64,000 nt of DNA from Natronomonas moolapensis 8.8.11 (GCF_000591055.1 NC_020388.1:2542001-2606000), one strand, 5' to 3'; positions 55,321-64,000 are shown, counted from the first letter of the stretch. The notes: generated from the sequence alone by a model not told the origin. Program-made: numbers and translations.

Positions 55321-57696
55321 TTACTCGCCCTCCTCGAGTCCGTCTCGGACCTTCGCCGCAGTGATCGGCAACTCGGTGACTCGAACTCCGACCGCGTCGT
55401 CGACGGCGTTCGCGACCGCCGGAGACGGGCCGAGAACCGACACTTCCCCGACGCTCTTGGCACCGTACGGACCGGTCGGCTCGTACGTCTCGACGATCTC
55501 GGTCTCGATGTCCGGCAGGTCGGGCGCGTGTATCACCTCGTAATCCCGGAGCCCGCGGAGCTCCGGCGTGCCGTCCTCGTCGAAGGACAGCGTCTCCGAG
55601 AGCGTCTGTCCGAGCCCCATGACCGCACCGCCGATGACCTGTCCACGCACGTTCGCAGGGTTGAGCGCCTGCCCGCAGTCGACCGAATTCACCAGCCGCA
55701 GCACCTCGAACTCGCCCGTTTCGGTATCGACTTCGACTTCGGCGAGTTGGGCTGCGAACGGCTTCGGAGACAGCGCAGTAACGTGTTCGCCGGTACCGAT
55801 GAGCCGCCGTTTCGGGCCCCGAACGCCTTCGAAAGCCTCCGCAGCGAACGATTCGAGCGATGTAGACGTTCCGTCTCCGAACACGACGTCCCCGCCGGCT
55901 ACCTCGATAGCGTCCGGATCGGTATTGTGCCACTCAGCCGCGAGTTCTCGAACCTTTTTTGCGAGGTCGCGGGCCGCCTTCTCCGTCGCGTTCCCACTTA
56001 TATACGTGGTGCTGCTCGCGTAGGCCCCGTTGTCCCACGGCGTCGCGTCGGTGTCGTCGGCCTTGACGTGAACCGACTCGGTATCGAGGCCGAAGACGCT
56101 GGCCGCGATCTGTCCCATCACTGTCTCCGATCCCTGCCCGGTGTCGCCGACGCCGATCCGGACGGTGAGGGTGCCGTCGTCCTCCAGGGTGATAGAACAC
56201 CGAGAGTACTCGCTGTTCGGGACACCCGATTTGGCCATCGACAGAGCGACGCCGTAGCCGCGCTCGTAGCGGTCCTCGTCCGGCTGCTCCGGGCCGTCGG
56301 ACCAGCCGACGGCCCCACAGGCGCGGTCGAGACACTCCGAGACTCCGACGGATTCGAGCTTCGATTTGCTCTCGCTGTCCGGGGGTTCGAAGCTCTCTTC
56401 GCCCTCCGTGATGACGTTGTGACGACGGAGTTCGACGGGGTCCATCCCGATCGCGTCTGCGACCGCATCGATGTGGCTCTCGACTCCGAACGTGCCCTGT
56501 ACAGCGCCATAGCCGCGCATCGCTCCGCCGGGGGTGATATTGGTGTAGACCGCCCGCCCGGTGAAGAGGCGGTTCTCGGTCGGATAGACGGACATCGGCT
56601 CGTGAGCGGCGTTCGAGAGCACTGCGAGGGCGTGACAGCCGTACGCGCCCGTGTTCGACGTGATGTCGACGTGCATCGCCGTGATCGTGCCGTCCTCGCG
56701 GACGCCGGTTTTGATCTCGACCGTCTGGGCGTGGCGGGTCTGAGAAACGTGGAGGTCTTCCTTGCGAGTGTTCTTCAATCGAACCGTTCGCCCGGTCGCC
56801 AACGCCAGAGCCGCACAGATGAACTGGTTCGGAACCGTGTCCTGTCGGACGCCGAAGCCGCCGCCGACGCGGGGCTTGATCACCTTCACGTCCGTCCGGT
56901 CGAGATCGAACGCCCGGGCGATCTTGTCCCGACAGATGTGTGAAACCTGCGTCGTCGTCCGGAGTACCAACCGCTCGCGGTCGTCGATCCACGCGATCGT
57001 CGTGTTCGTCTCCATCGGCAGCTGCTGGACGATCTGGCTCTCGTATTCGCCCTCGACAACCGTATCCGCCTCTTCGAATCCGGCTTCGATATCCCCTTCC
57101 TCGTGGCGGGTCTCACAGACGACGTTGCGCTGGGGCGCCGCGTTCTCCTGTGGGTTTTCGTACGGTTCGGGGTGCAGCGTCGGCGCGTCCGGCGCCATCG
57201 CCTCCTCGGGATCGACGACGCATTCCATCACCTCGTAGTCGACGTCGATCGCTTCGAGCGCCCGCTCGGCGGCGTCGACCGAACGCGCCGCGACCGCGGC
57301 GACCGGCTCGCCGACGTACCGCACCCGCTCGTTCAGTACGCGTTCGTCGAAGGGCGCCGGGGCTGGATACGGAAACCCGGTTCGTGTGAACCGCTCTTGC
57401 GGGACGTCTTCGTGTGTGAGCACCGCTTCGACTCCATCGAGTGCGTCGGCGGCCTCGGTGTCGACCGACCGGACGCGGGCGTGGGCATGCGGGCTTCGGA
57501 GGAGGCGTCCTTCGAGCGCGTTCGCGGTCGGGACGTCGTCGGTGTAGCGGGCCTTGCCGGTTACGAGCCCCCAGCCGTCGACCTTCTCGACGCTCTCACC
57601 GACGGCCGTGCCGTCGGTTCCTGCAGTCGCTCGCTCGGACCCAGTTTCGGGTTCTTCGGTCTCGCCGTCGTCGCCAGCGAGCTCCGGCGGCGTCAT
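55321..57696 (-). CDS. Xanthine dehydrogenase family molybdopterin-binding subunit (CoxL type)
   Basis: A 791-residue large subunit. Motifs are GKARYTDDVP (about 51), RVGGGFGVRQDTVPNQF (Mo-cofactor contact, about 277-293), GGAMRGYGAVQGTF and VGDTGQGSETVMGQIAA (about 510-526), with the C-terminal TGPYGAKSVGEVSV carrying the conserved active-site Glu (KSVGE). It hydroxylates a purine such as hypoxanthine or xanthine using water. The neighbours support xanthine dehydrogenase. The exact substrate is not proven. Confidence 0.92.
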   Translation of the reverse strand: MTPPELAGDDGETEEPETGSERATAGTDGTAVGESVEKVDGWGLVTGKARYTDDVPTANALEGRLLRSPHAHARVRSVDTEAADALDGVEAVLTHEDVPQERFTRTGFPYPAPAPFDERVLNERVRYVGEPVAAVAARSVDAAERALEAIDVDYEVMECVVDPEEAMAPDAPTLHPEPYENPQENAAPQRNVVCETRHEEGDIEAGFEEADTVVEGEYESQIVQQLPMETNTTIAWIDDRERLVLRTTTQVSHICRDKIARAFDLDRTDVKVIKPRVGGGFGVRQDTVPNQFICAALALATGRTVRLKNTRKEDLHVSQTRHAQTVEIKTGVREDGTITAMHVDITSNTGAYGCHALAVLSNAAHEPMSVYPTENRLFTGRAVYTNITPGGAMRGYGAVQGTFGVESHIDAVADAIGMDPVELRRHNVITEGEESFEPPDSESKSKLESVGVSECLDRACGAVGWSDGPEQPDEDRYERGYGVALSMAKSGVPNSEYSRCSITLEDDGTLTVRIGVGDTGQGSETVMGQIAASVFGLDTESVHVKADDTDATPWDNGAYASSTTYISGNATEKAARDLAKKVRELAAEWHNTDPDAIEVAGGDVVFGDGTSTSLESFAAEAFEGVRGPKRRLIGTGEHVTALSPKPFAAQLAEVEVDTETGEFEVLRLVNSVDCGQALNPANVRGQVIGGAVMGLGQTLSETLSFDEDGTPELRGLRDYEVIHAPDLPDIETEIVETYEPTGPYGAKSVGEVSVLGPSPAVANAVDDAVGVRVTELPITAAKVRDGLEEGE

Positions 57697-58212
57697 CTAC
57701 GACTCGCCCCCGACCGCTGATTCTCCGTCACGGAGGCGTTCGGCCGCAGCCTGTATCGCTTCGATCTGTTGGACGTAGCCGGTACACCGGCAGATATTCC
57801 CGCTCAGTGCGTCCGCGATCTCCTCTTCGGTCGGGTCGCGATTCCGCTGGAGGAGATCGTACCCCGAGAGCAACACCCCGGGGATGCAGTACCCACACTG
57901 GGCGGCTCCATAGTCGAGAAACGCTTCCTGCAGTGGGTGGAGTTCCCCCTCGTCGTCGAGCAACCCTTCGACAGTCATCACCTCGGCACTGTCACAGCTC
58001 ACAGCGGGGACGAGACAGGACCGAGTGAGGCCCTCATCGCCCAAAATCACGTTGCAGGCCCCACAGACGCCTTCGTCACAGCCGTTCTTGATGCTGTAGT
58101 GACCCGCCCGGCGAAGCGCCGACATGAGCGTCTCGCCTGGCTCGATGCCGAGCTGTTCGTTCTCGCCGTCGATCCGGAGTCGGATCGTGTCCGTCGTCTC
58201 GTTTTTGTGCAT
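57697..58212 (-). CDS. Xanthine dehydrogenase family [2Fe-2S] subunit (CoxS type)
   Basis: A 171-residue iron-sulfur subunit with both clusters: CDEGVCGACNVILG (about 46-59) with a later C at TRSC for the plant-type ferredoxin cluster, and CGYCIPGVLLSG (about 109-120) with ICRCTGYV (about 143-150) for the second. It passes electrons from the Mo site to FAD. First gene of the three-subunit set. Confidence 0.95.
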   Translation of the reverse strand: MHKNETTDTIRLRIDGENEQLGIEPGETLMSALRRAGHYSIKNGCDEGVCGACNVILGDEGLTRSCLVPAVSCDSAEVMTVEGLLDDEGELHPLQEAFLDYGAAQCGYCIPGVLLSGYDLLQRNRDPTEEEIADALSGNICRCTGYVQQIEAIQAAAERLRDGESAVGGES

Positions 58213-58289
58213 CGTGTACTACTGGGCGTTAACACTTCGAATATATACGTTCTTCGTGCGATCCATACGACGTCCAATCACTTCACGAC

Positions 58290-59447
58290 TCACCGGGGCT
58301 CCGCGGATCCCCCCGGCGCTTGCCGGGTATGGATCGGTCCCGACCGCTCGCTGAGGCGGCCACCGCCGGCGCCGTTTGCCGCTGCGAGCGCCTCCGAGAC
58401 GACGCTCATGGCAATCCCCGTCGGGGTGCCGTCGCCGAGGTCGAGCCCGACCGGCGCTGAGACGCGGTCGAGTTCCGCCCGCGCGAACGACCGGCCGTCC
58501 TCGGCAGCCGCCTCGCGGAGCGCCTCAAACCGCTTGCGCGGTCCCATCACACCGACGTACGGAACCTCGGTCGCTTCGAGCAGCGTCGACAGAGCGAGCC
58601 GGTCGTCGACGAGGTTGTGTGAGAGGAGTACGGCGTACGTTCGTCTGTCCGTCTCCACGAGCGAATCGACGTCCGTCGGGTGGACCGCACGAACTCGGTC
58701 CGCGCCCGGGAACTGCTCCGGGTCGGCCCGCCCCCCACGCGGCGACGCGACGGTCACCCGAAACCCGACCTCGGACCCGAAACTGGCGATCGCGCCCGTG
58801 TCCTCCTCGGCGCCGAACAGGAGGAGCTCAGGAGCGGGTTCGACCCCGTCGACGAACACGCGGAGGGTACCCGCCCCTCGACTCACGGACACGAGCGTAC
58901 TCGTGGCGTCTTCCCGGGCCACCTCGGCAGCGTCCCGTAGCTCTACGAGTGCGTCATCCGGGAGGGCCGAGCGGGTGGTGTCAGTTTCGGCTCTCGAATC
59001 GGTGCAGACGGTTCGGGCGCCGACTGGGACCGCACTGTCGTTGCTCTCTACGACAGTGAGTGTCGTGGCGGTGTCGCCGTTCTCGAGCGACCGGAGCATC
59101 GGGTCGATCGAGTCGTCGAGGGGTTCGACGAACACGTCGATGACGCCGTTGCAGCCGACGCCAAGTCCCCGGGTGCCCGTCAGGTCGAACGTTTCGAGCG
59201 TCATCTCCCCGGAGCGGCGAGCCTCGCTCGCGAGTTTCGCGACGGGGCCGTCGAGACAGCCAGCCGCGATGGCGCCGAGTGCATCCCCGTCAGCCGGCGC
59301 CACGAGTTTCGCGCCGGGACGGCGGTAGGCCGACCCCGCCACGTCGACGACGGACGCGACAGCGGCATCGACGTCCGCCGTCCGGAGCGCTCGAAGCCGT
59401 TCGTACAGCTCCCGGTCAGACATACCCCAGGATTGGTTTTCGATCAT
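58290..59447 (-). CDS. XdhC/CoxI family maturation factor
   Basis: A 385-residue XdhC-type protein. The N-terminal XdhC_CoxI domain has SVVDVAGSAYRRPGAKLV-like SVVDVAGSAYRRPGAK and GLGVGCNGVIDVFVEPL; the C-terminal Rossmann domain contains VLLSHNLVDDRLALSTLL and VGVMGPRKRFEALRE. XdhC binds sulfurated molybdenum cofactor and inserts it in the Mo hydroxylase. It precedes the Fe-S subunit in the same operon. Confidence 0.92.
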   Translation of the reverse strand: MIENQSWGMSDRELYERLRALRTADVDAAVASVVDVAGSAYRRPGAKLVAPADGDALGAIAAGCLDGPVAKLASEARRSGEMTLETFDLTGTRGLGVGCNGVIDVFVEPLDDSIDPMLRSLENGDTATTLTVVESNDSAVPVGARTVCTDSRAETDTTRSALPDDALVELRDAAEVAREDATSTLVSVSRGAGTLRVFVDGVEPAPELLLFGAEEDTGAIASFGSEVGFRVTVASPRGGRADPEQFPGADRVRAVHPTDVDSLVETDRRTYAVLLSHNLVDDRLALSTLLEATEVPYVGVMGPRKRFEALREAAAEDGRSFARAELDRVSAPVGLDLGDGTPTGIAMSVVSEALAAANGAGGGRLSERSGPIHTRQAPGGSAEPR

Positions 59448-59534
59448 ACTGCTTCTGTACGAGCGTACGCGTTTAGATGTTTGTTGCTGTGTGACGGGTG
59501 ATATATTCGTCTCGGGCGGGTACGGCGCTGCACA

Positions 59535-60959
59535 TCAGTCGTCGTTCGACGCGGTGTCGGCCATCTCCTCGTCGATCTGCATCGGCATTTCCGGTGTAAG
59601 CCCGTCGGTGTGCTCCGTCGGTCCGAGCCCGACGCCACCACCGGGAAGGACCACGTTGAGAACGAGCGCGGAGATACCGCCAGTGACGAGTGCGGAGCCG
59701 AACAGCGTCTGGACTTCCCCGGGGACGTTCGCCAGGAGTTCGGGGCGAAGCGAAACGCCGAGTCCGAGCGCGATCGACAGCGCGAGGATCGTCGAGTTTC
59801 GGTGATCGAGCGTCACGTTCTGGACGATGATGCGCGCGCCCGAGGAGAAGATCATCGCGAACAGGATCAACGCGCCCCCTCCGAGGACGGCATCCGGCAT
59901 CGCGGAGACGACTGCACCGATCTTCGGAACGAACCCGAGGACGATCAGCGCGACGCCGCCGATCCCGACAACGTAGCGGCTCGCGACGCCCGTAAAGTTC
60001 ACGAGGCCGACGTTCTGCGAGAACGAGGTGTTCGGCATCGCGTTGAACACGGCCCCGAACATACTCATCACACCGTCGGCGAGCAACCCCCCGCGGAGTT
60101 CCTCCTTCGTCGCATCCCGCCCGGTCGCCGAGACCGTCCCGGATATGTCGCCGATCGTCTCCATACCGGTCACGATGTAGAGAAACGCCATCGTGAGGAC
60201 GGCACTCGGCGGGAACGAGAGCCCGTACTTCAGCGGGACCGGAACGGTGATCCACCCGGCCGCTGCGACGCCCGAGAAGTCGACGACACCCAGCGCGATC
60301 GCCACGACGTAGCCGAGAGCGATACCGACAAAGACGCTGATGACGCGGAGAAACCCGTCGAAGAACTGGTTGAGGACGAGCGTCGTCAGGAGAACCAGTC
60401 CCGCGAGGCCGAGATTGAGGACGGAACCGTACCCCTCCGCCCCCGGCCCTGCGGACGCGCCAGCGGCGTAGTCCATCCCAGTCGGCACGAGCGTCAGTCC
60501 GATCAGCATCACGACAATCCCCGTGACCAGTGGCGGAAAGTACCGCCGGAACCGATCGAGGGTGACTCCCATAACCATCTCGACGGGGGCGGCCAGCAAC
60601 GCTGTCCCGAACACCGCCGCCAACCCGAATTCGCTTCCGATCCCGATCAGCGGACCCAGGAAGGCGAAGCTCGTCCCCATGACGATCGGGAGTCGAGCAC
60701 CGACCGGACCGATGGGAAAGGCCTGAACGAGCGTCGCGACGCCGGCGACGATCAGCGCCATCTGGACCAGAAACGTCGTCTCCCCGGTCACGGAGCCGAC
60801 CGCGCCCGCGAGGATCAGTGGCGGCGCGACGTTCCCGAGGAACATCGCCAGTACGTGTTGGATGCCGAGCGGGATCGCCTCCCCCAACGGTGGTCTGTCT
60901 TCGATACCGTACAGTACGACGGAGTCGGTTCTCGAATCCGTGGCTTCTGAACTACTCAT
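59535..60959 (-). CDS. NCS2 family xanthine/uric acid permease
   Basis: A 474-residue nucleobase:cation symporter-2 protein with about 13-14 helices. The NCS2 motif is IPLGIQHVLAMFLGNVAPPL near the N-terminus, the TM8 region shows TGMETIGDISGTVSATGRD and GAVFNAMPNTSFSQNVGL is the TM10 signature. NCS2 members take up xanthine, uric acid or uracil. I chose the ATG at 60959 (MSSSEATD) rather than 60974. Purine substrate is favoured by context. Confidence 0.93.
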   Translation of the reverse strand: MSSSEATDSRTDSVVLYGIEDRPPLGEAIPLGIQHVLAMFLGNVAPPLILAGAVGSVTGETTFLVQMALIVAGVATLVQAFPIGPVGARLPIVMGTSFAFLGPLIGIGSEFGLAAVFGTALLAAPVEMVMGVTLDRFRRYFPPLVTGIVVMLIGLTLVPTGMDYAAGASAGPGAEGYGSVLNLGLAGLVLLTTLVLNQFFDGFLRVISVFVGIALGYVVAIALGVVDFSGVAAAGWITVPVPLKYGLSFPPSAVLTMAFLYIVTGMETIGDISGTVSATGRDATKEELRGGLLADGVMSMFGAVFNAMPNTSFSQNVGLVNFTGVASRYVVGIGGVALIVLGFVPKIGAVVSAMPDAVLGGGALILFAMIFSSGARIIVQNVTLDHRNSTILALSIALGLGVSLRPELLANVPGEVQTLFGSALVTGGISALVLNVVLPGGGVGLGPTEHTDGLTPEMPMQIDEEMADTASNDD

Positions 60960-61124
60960 GCGTTTGCTTCTCATCCGTTTCCCTTTTTAAATTACCCCTT
61001 ATTCACCTAATATTACTGAATTCGTTTTGTTCGAGCGCCCCCGGCGTCGATCGGCCGTTTGTCGACAGGGCGTCCGGACACCGGAACACGTTCTATCGCC
61101 GTCCGCGGTGGCACCCCAGCGGTA

Positions 61125-61538
61125 TCACTCCACCTCCCGGATCGTCACGTCCTGGACGCCGTCACGGAGCGTCGTCTCCTCGATCGCTTTCAGTTCCTCG
61201 GCGGTCGCGTCCACGCTCGCGACGTGGTTGCCCGCGAGTTCGCCCGCCGGGCTCTTGAAACACGTCGGACCACAGGCCAGGAGGATCTCCTGTTCGTTCC
61301 GATAGCCCGGATAGAGCAACAAATCCCCCCGCGAGGGGTACACCGTGTGGTTCTCCCGCGGGATCTCGGGCAACTCGATCTCGTCGATGTTGATCCACGT
61401 CGCGATGCCGCTCCAGCGGACGTGCATGAGCTCCGACTCCAGCGGCAGAAACTCACGCACCGCGGCGACTGATCGCGGCGCTCGGTCCTCGTGCAGCTCG
61501 GCTGTCAGGGTCGTCCCGTCGATGTCGAGTTCGATCAT
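61125..61538 (-). CDS. DUF3830 family protein
   Basis: A 137-residue protein of the cyclophilin-like DUF3830 family: MIELDIDGTTLTAELHEDRA, then PLESELMHVRWSGIATWI and REVE at the end. Family members are often next to amidohydrolases and nucleobase or amino-acid transport genes. Function is unknown. It starts 2 nt after the stop of the upstream hydrolase gene, so it is in its operon. Confidence 0.82.
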   Translation of the reverse strand: MIELDIDGTTLTAELHEDRAPRSVAAVREFLPLESELMHVRWSGIATWINIDEIELPEIPRENHTVYPSRGDLLLYPGYRNEQEILLACGPTCFKSPAGELAGNHVASVDATAEELKAIEETTLRDGVQDVTIREVE

Positions 61539-61540
61539 TG

Positions 61541-62974
61541 TTATGTCGGATGGTCGGCTGTCGCGAGTCGGCACAGCGACTCGGCGAGGACGGTCGTCGC
61601 GGCGGTGCAGTCGTTCCAGTCCGCCCGCTCCCGCGGCGAGTGCGAGCGGCCGTTCTCGGAGGCGACGAACAACAGGCCGGCCTCTGTCACGTCCGCCACC
61701 TGCATCGTGTCGTGGCCGGCCCCGGAGTGGACCGTCCGGGTCTCGATCCCGGATCGACCCGCGGCCTCGGCCGCGATCCGTCGACAGCGCTCCGAGAGCG
61801 GCGTCGGATCGACGGTGTAGTCGGCGGCGAACGACGTCGAGACGCCGCGTTCGATCTCGAGGGCGTCGAGCAGCCGTCGTACCGCTTCGATTTGCCGTCG
61901 GATCTCGCCGGCCGCGGTCGATCGGACGTCGAGTTGCAGCGTCGCCGAGCCGGGGACGACGTTGACGACGCCCGGCTCGACGTCGAGGCGACCGACGGTG
62001 CCGACCGCCGTTTCGCTCCCGGTCGTTGCGGTCGCGCCGGCGCGTCGTTCGACCTCGAGGACGAACTCGCTCGCGGCGGCGAGGGCGTCCGTTCGCTCGG
62101 CCATCCCGGTCGTGCCGGAGTGGTCGGCCTCCCCGTCGACGGTCACGTGCGCCCGGGTCGTGCCGGCGATGTCCGAGACGACCCCGACCGGAACGCCGGC
62201 GTCGCCGAGGCGGGTCGTCTGCTCGATGTGGAGTTCGAGCCACGCGTCCCACTCGCTCGCGTCGAGTCGGCCGGTTCCGCGATAGCCGATCCGTTCGAGC
62301 GCCGCTTCGAGCGTGGTGTCGCCGTCGGACAGCGCCAGCGTCGCCTCGACGCCGCGCTTGCCGGTCGCGACAGACGACCCCAACACGCCGTCGGCGAACC
62401 GGGTCCCCTCCTCGCCGGTGAAACAGACTACCTCCAGCGGGCGCGTCGGCGTCGCCTCGCTGTCTTTGATCGCCCGGACGGACTCCAGCGCCGCGTAGAC
62501 GCCGAGCACGCCGTCGAAGATGCCGCCCCTGGGGACCGAGTCCAGGTGGCTGCCGGCGGCGACGGGGGCGGCGTCCGGGTCCGCGTCCGGCGGCGTCCAC
62601 CGCCCCGCGACGTTTCCGACCGCGTCGACGCGGACCTCCAGCCCCGTCTCCCGGAGCCGGTCGACGAGGTACTCCCGCGCCTCGCCGTTGGCCTCGCTCC
62701 CGGGGAGGGCGGTGCGCCCGCGACCCTCCGGGGCGTCGACGGCTCCGAACGCGGCCGTCCGTTCGACGTCCGCCCGAAGCGACGCGCCGTCGACCGCGAG
62801 GTCGGTCACCACGGAGCGCCCCTCGGCGAAGGCGGGGTCGGCGGGCGCCCCGTGAGTCGCGTTCGTCCCCCGCCGGTGGGGGTTCGACCCGGTCGGCTCC
62901 GAACGGTGCTCGGATGTTCGACCCGTTCCGGGGGCTTCCGGCCGCGAGGCGGCCCCGGGGGTCGAATGTGGCAT
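61541..62974 (-). CDS. Allantoate amidohydrolase-like M20 hydrolase (AllC/hydantoinase family)
   Basis: A 477-residue M20 peptidase-like enzyme. Metal ligands appear in AAGSHLDSVPRGGIFDGV (His and Asp), FTGEEGTRF (Glu pair) and HSGAGHDTMQV (late His). Allantoate amidohydrolases and N-carbamoyl amino-acid hydrolases share this fold; the purine context favours allantoate to ureidoglycolate plus ammonia and CO2. The first ~55 residues are a low-complexity extension; a GTG at 62809 may be the true start. Confidence 0.85.
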   Translation of the reverse strand: MPHSTPGAASRPEAPGTGRTSEHRSEPTGSNPHRRGTNATHGAPADPAFAEGRSVVTDLAVDGASLRADVERTAAFGAVDAPEGRGRTALPGSEANGEAREYLVDRLRETGLEVRVDAVGNVAGRWTPPDADPDAAPVAAGSHLDSVPRGGIFDGVLGVYAALESVRAIKDSEATPTRPLEVVCFTGEEGTRFADGVLGSSVATGKRGVEATLALSDGDTTLEAALERIGYRGTGRLDASEWDAWLELHIEQTTRLGDAGVPVGVVSDIAGTTRAHVTVDGEADHSGTTGMAERTDALAAASEFVLEVERRAGATATTGSETAVGTVGRLDVEPGVVNVVPGSATLQLDVRSTAAGEIRRQIEAVRRLLDALEIERGVSTSFAADYTVDPTPLSERCRRIAAEAAGRSGIETRTVHSGAGHDTMQVADVTEAGLLFVASENGRSHSPRERADWNDCTAATTVLAESLCRLATADHPT

Positions 62975-63285
62975 ACCATCGTGAGTCGTGGACGTATTTT
63001 CCACACGGATGTAAAAGCATTTCGAGTATTTCCAGATGTTCATTTTATTATAGTCGATATACCTCCGTCTTCGCTCGCAGAGGCGTTCGTCTATTTCGAA
63101 CGCAGAGTGGGGGCCACTCGATAGTTGCGGCGCGGTTCGACCGATCCGTCGTCGATACTCGAGTGACGTCCCACCGTTTCGCACACACCGGCCCGTCAAC
63201 GTGGGGTACCCCTCGTATACCGTTCGAAATACACGAACGCCGAGGGCGCCGAACGTTAATAGCCGTCGAGTTCCTCGGTGCGGTC
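62975..63285. other. Divergent promoter region of the AllC-like and IclR genes
   Basis: About 310 bp. ACTATAATAAAATG on the minus strand (about 63042-63056) is a TATA-like box for the hydrolase. Two TTCGAA sites are present (63095 and 63223). No credible ORF besides shadows; a likely place for the regulator to bind. Confidence 0.5.
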
Positions 63286-64000
63286 ATGACCTCGGAACAC
63301 GGGGACGGCGGGCCGCGGACGCTGAAGACCGTCAGCACGGCTTCGCGCGTTCTCGACGCGGTTCGGGAGCACGACGAGGTCGGCGCATCCGACCTCGCCG
63401 CGGCCCTCGACGTTTCGAAGAGTACGGCGTACATCCACCTCCGAACGCTCGAGGAGAACGGCTTTCTCGTCCAGCGGGGGGACACCTACCGGCTCGCGTT
63501 CAAGTTCACCGTGTTGGGGGAGTACGTCCGCAACCGGAGCCCGCTGTATCGCTACGGGAAATCGGAGGTCGACGACCTCGCCGAGGAGACCAACCAGTAC
63601 ACGCACCTCGTGACCGAGGAGGACGGCTTCGGCATCAACCTGTATCAGGTCAGAGGGGACACCGGCATCGACGGGGAGTACCAGACGGACAAGATCCAGC
63701 GCCGCGATCACCTCCACTACACGGCCTCGGGGAAGGCGATCCTCGCGTATCTCCCCCGCGAGCGCGTCGAAGAGATCCTCGACGAACGGGGGTTGCCCGC
63801 ACGGACGGCGAACACGGTCACCGACGCGGAGTCGCTGTTCGCGGAGCTCGAACGGGTCCGCGAGCGGGGGTACGCGTACAACGACGGCGAGGAGATCGAC
63901 GGCTTCCGGGCCGTCGGCGCACCCGTCCGGGACGCCGACGGCGACGTCCTCGGATCATTGAGTGTCTCCGGCCCGGCCAGCGTCATGCAGGGCGATCGGT
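63286..64000 (+). CDS. IclR family transcriptional regulator (3' end outside window)
   Basis: The ATG at 63286 begins MTSEHGDGGPRTLKTVSTAS and the frame is open to the right edge. An N-terminal winged helix (RVLDAVREHDEVGASDLAAA, then SKSTAYIHLRTLEENGF) is followed by the IclR effector-binding domain (LHYTASGKAILAYLPRERV and LSVSGPASV). IclR regulators control catabolic operons in response to small ligands. It is divergent to the allantoate-hydrolase operon, so it is the prime candidate to control the purine island. At least 238 residues are present. Confidence 0.93.
   Translation, partial: MTSEHGDGGPRTLKTVSTASRVLDAVREHDEVGASDLAAALDVSKSTAYIHLRTLEENGFLVQRGDTYRLAFKFTVLGEYVRNRSPLYRYGKSEVDDLAEETNQYTHLVTEEDGFGINLYQVRGDTGIDGEYQTDKIQRRDHLHYTASGKAILAYLPRERVEEILDERGLPARTANTVTDAESLFAELERVRERGYAYNDGEEIDGFRAVGAPVRDADGDVLGSLSVSGPASVMQGDR

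Noticed and set aside
58214-58232. Fourth copy of the amt element before the Fe-S subunit (TACTACTGGGCGTTAACAC)
   Set aside because: Only the left half matches well; the conserved CAGTTGT block is absent.
1-64000. tRNA or rRNA genes
   Set aside because: I looked for TPsiC-like GGTTCGAATCC arms and cloverleaf pairs in the gaps and found none convincing.

Overview
The window is chromosomal DNA from a haloarchaeon (class Halobacteria, most like a Halorubrum-type member of the Haloferacales). The evidence is high GC with strong G/C third-codon bias, acidic proteins, TATA-type promoters with leaderless or short-leader starts, many ATGA/GTGA/TGATG gene overlaps, and archaeal markers: aCPSF1, an XPB-like helicase, the archaeosine radical SAM enzyme, Blh with a CrtI-like desaturase, and a halobacterial transducer. 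I see no rRNA, tRNA or CRISPR array.

Positions 1-34,500 are mostly core genome: a partial RecJ-like DHH exonuclease; a retinal/carotenoid pair (blh, crtI-like); aCPSF1; a nitrogen block (TrmB-like regulator, amt, glnK, copper amine oxidase, SafE-like membrane protein); an XPB-like helicase; the grpE-dnaK-dnaJ chaperone set; small membrane proteins; sppA; a TnpB relic; the dabB-dabA inorganic-carbon uptake pair; an amphi-Trp-like protein, VanZ, RaSEA and MATE; two small proteins; purS-purQ; a secreted protein; a coiled-coil protein with an in-frame repeat; and a GGR-type flavoprotein.

Positions 34,700-43,200 are a patch of insertions and decay: an IS6-family transposase fragment, an intact IS200/IS605 element (tnpA, tnpB, putative omega RNA), a methyltransferase, a NarK C-terminal remnant, a chemotaxis transducer, a receiver-PAS-GAF protein whose histidine-kinase domain has decayed, and about 650 bp without a recognisable gene.

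Positions 43,244-64,000 form a nearly continuous purine-catabolism island: a BMP-type ABC importer, HIU hydrolase, uricase, OHCU decarboxylase, an allantoinase-like cyclic amidohydrolase, a MocA-like nucleotidyltransferase, a guanine-deaminase-like amidohydrolase, the three subunits of a molybdenum hydroxylase (xanthine dehydrogenase type) with an XdhC maturation factor, an NCS2 purine permease, a DUF3830 protein, an allantoate amidohydrolase-like M20 enzyme and an IclR regulator. Read together they would take guanine or xanthine through urate and allantoin to ureidoglycolate, releasing ammonia. Combined with amt-glnK and the amine oxidase, the window is rich in nitrogen scavenging. The most notable non-coding signals are a shared operator-like element near amt and the amine oxidase, a duplication that creates a coupled upstream ORF in front of purQ, and several short tandem repeats next to genes.
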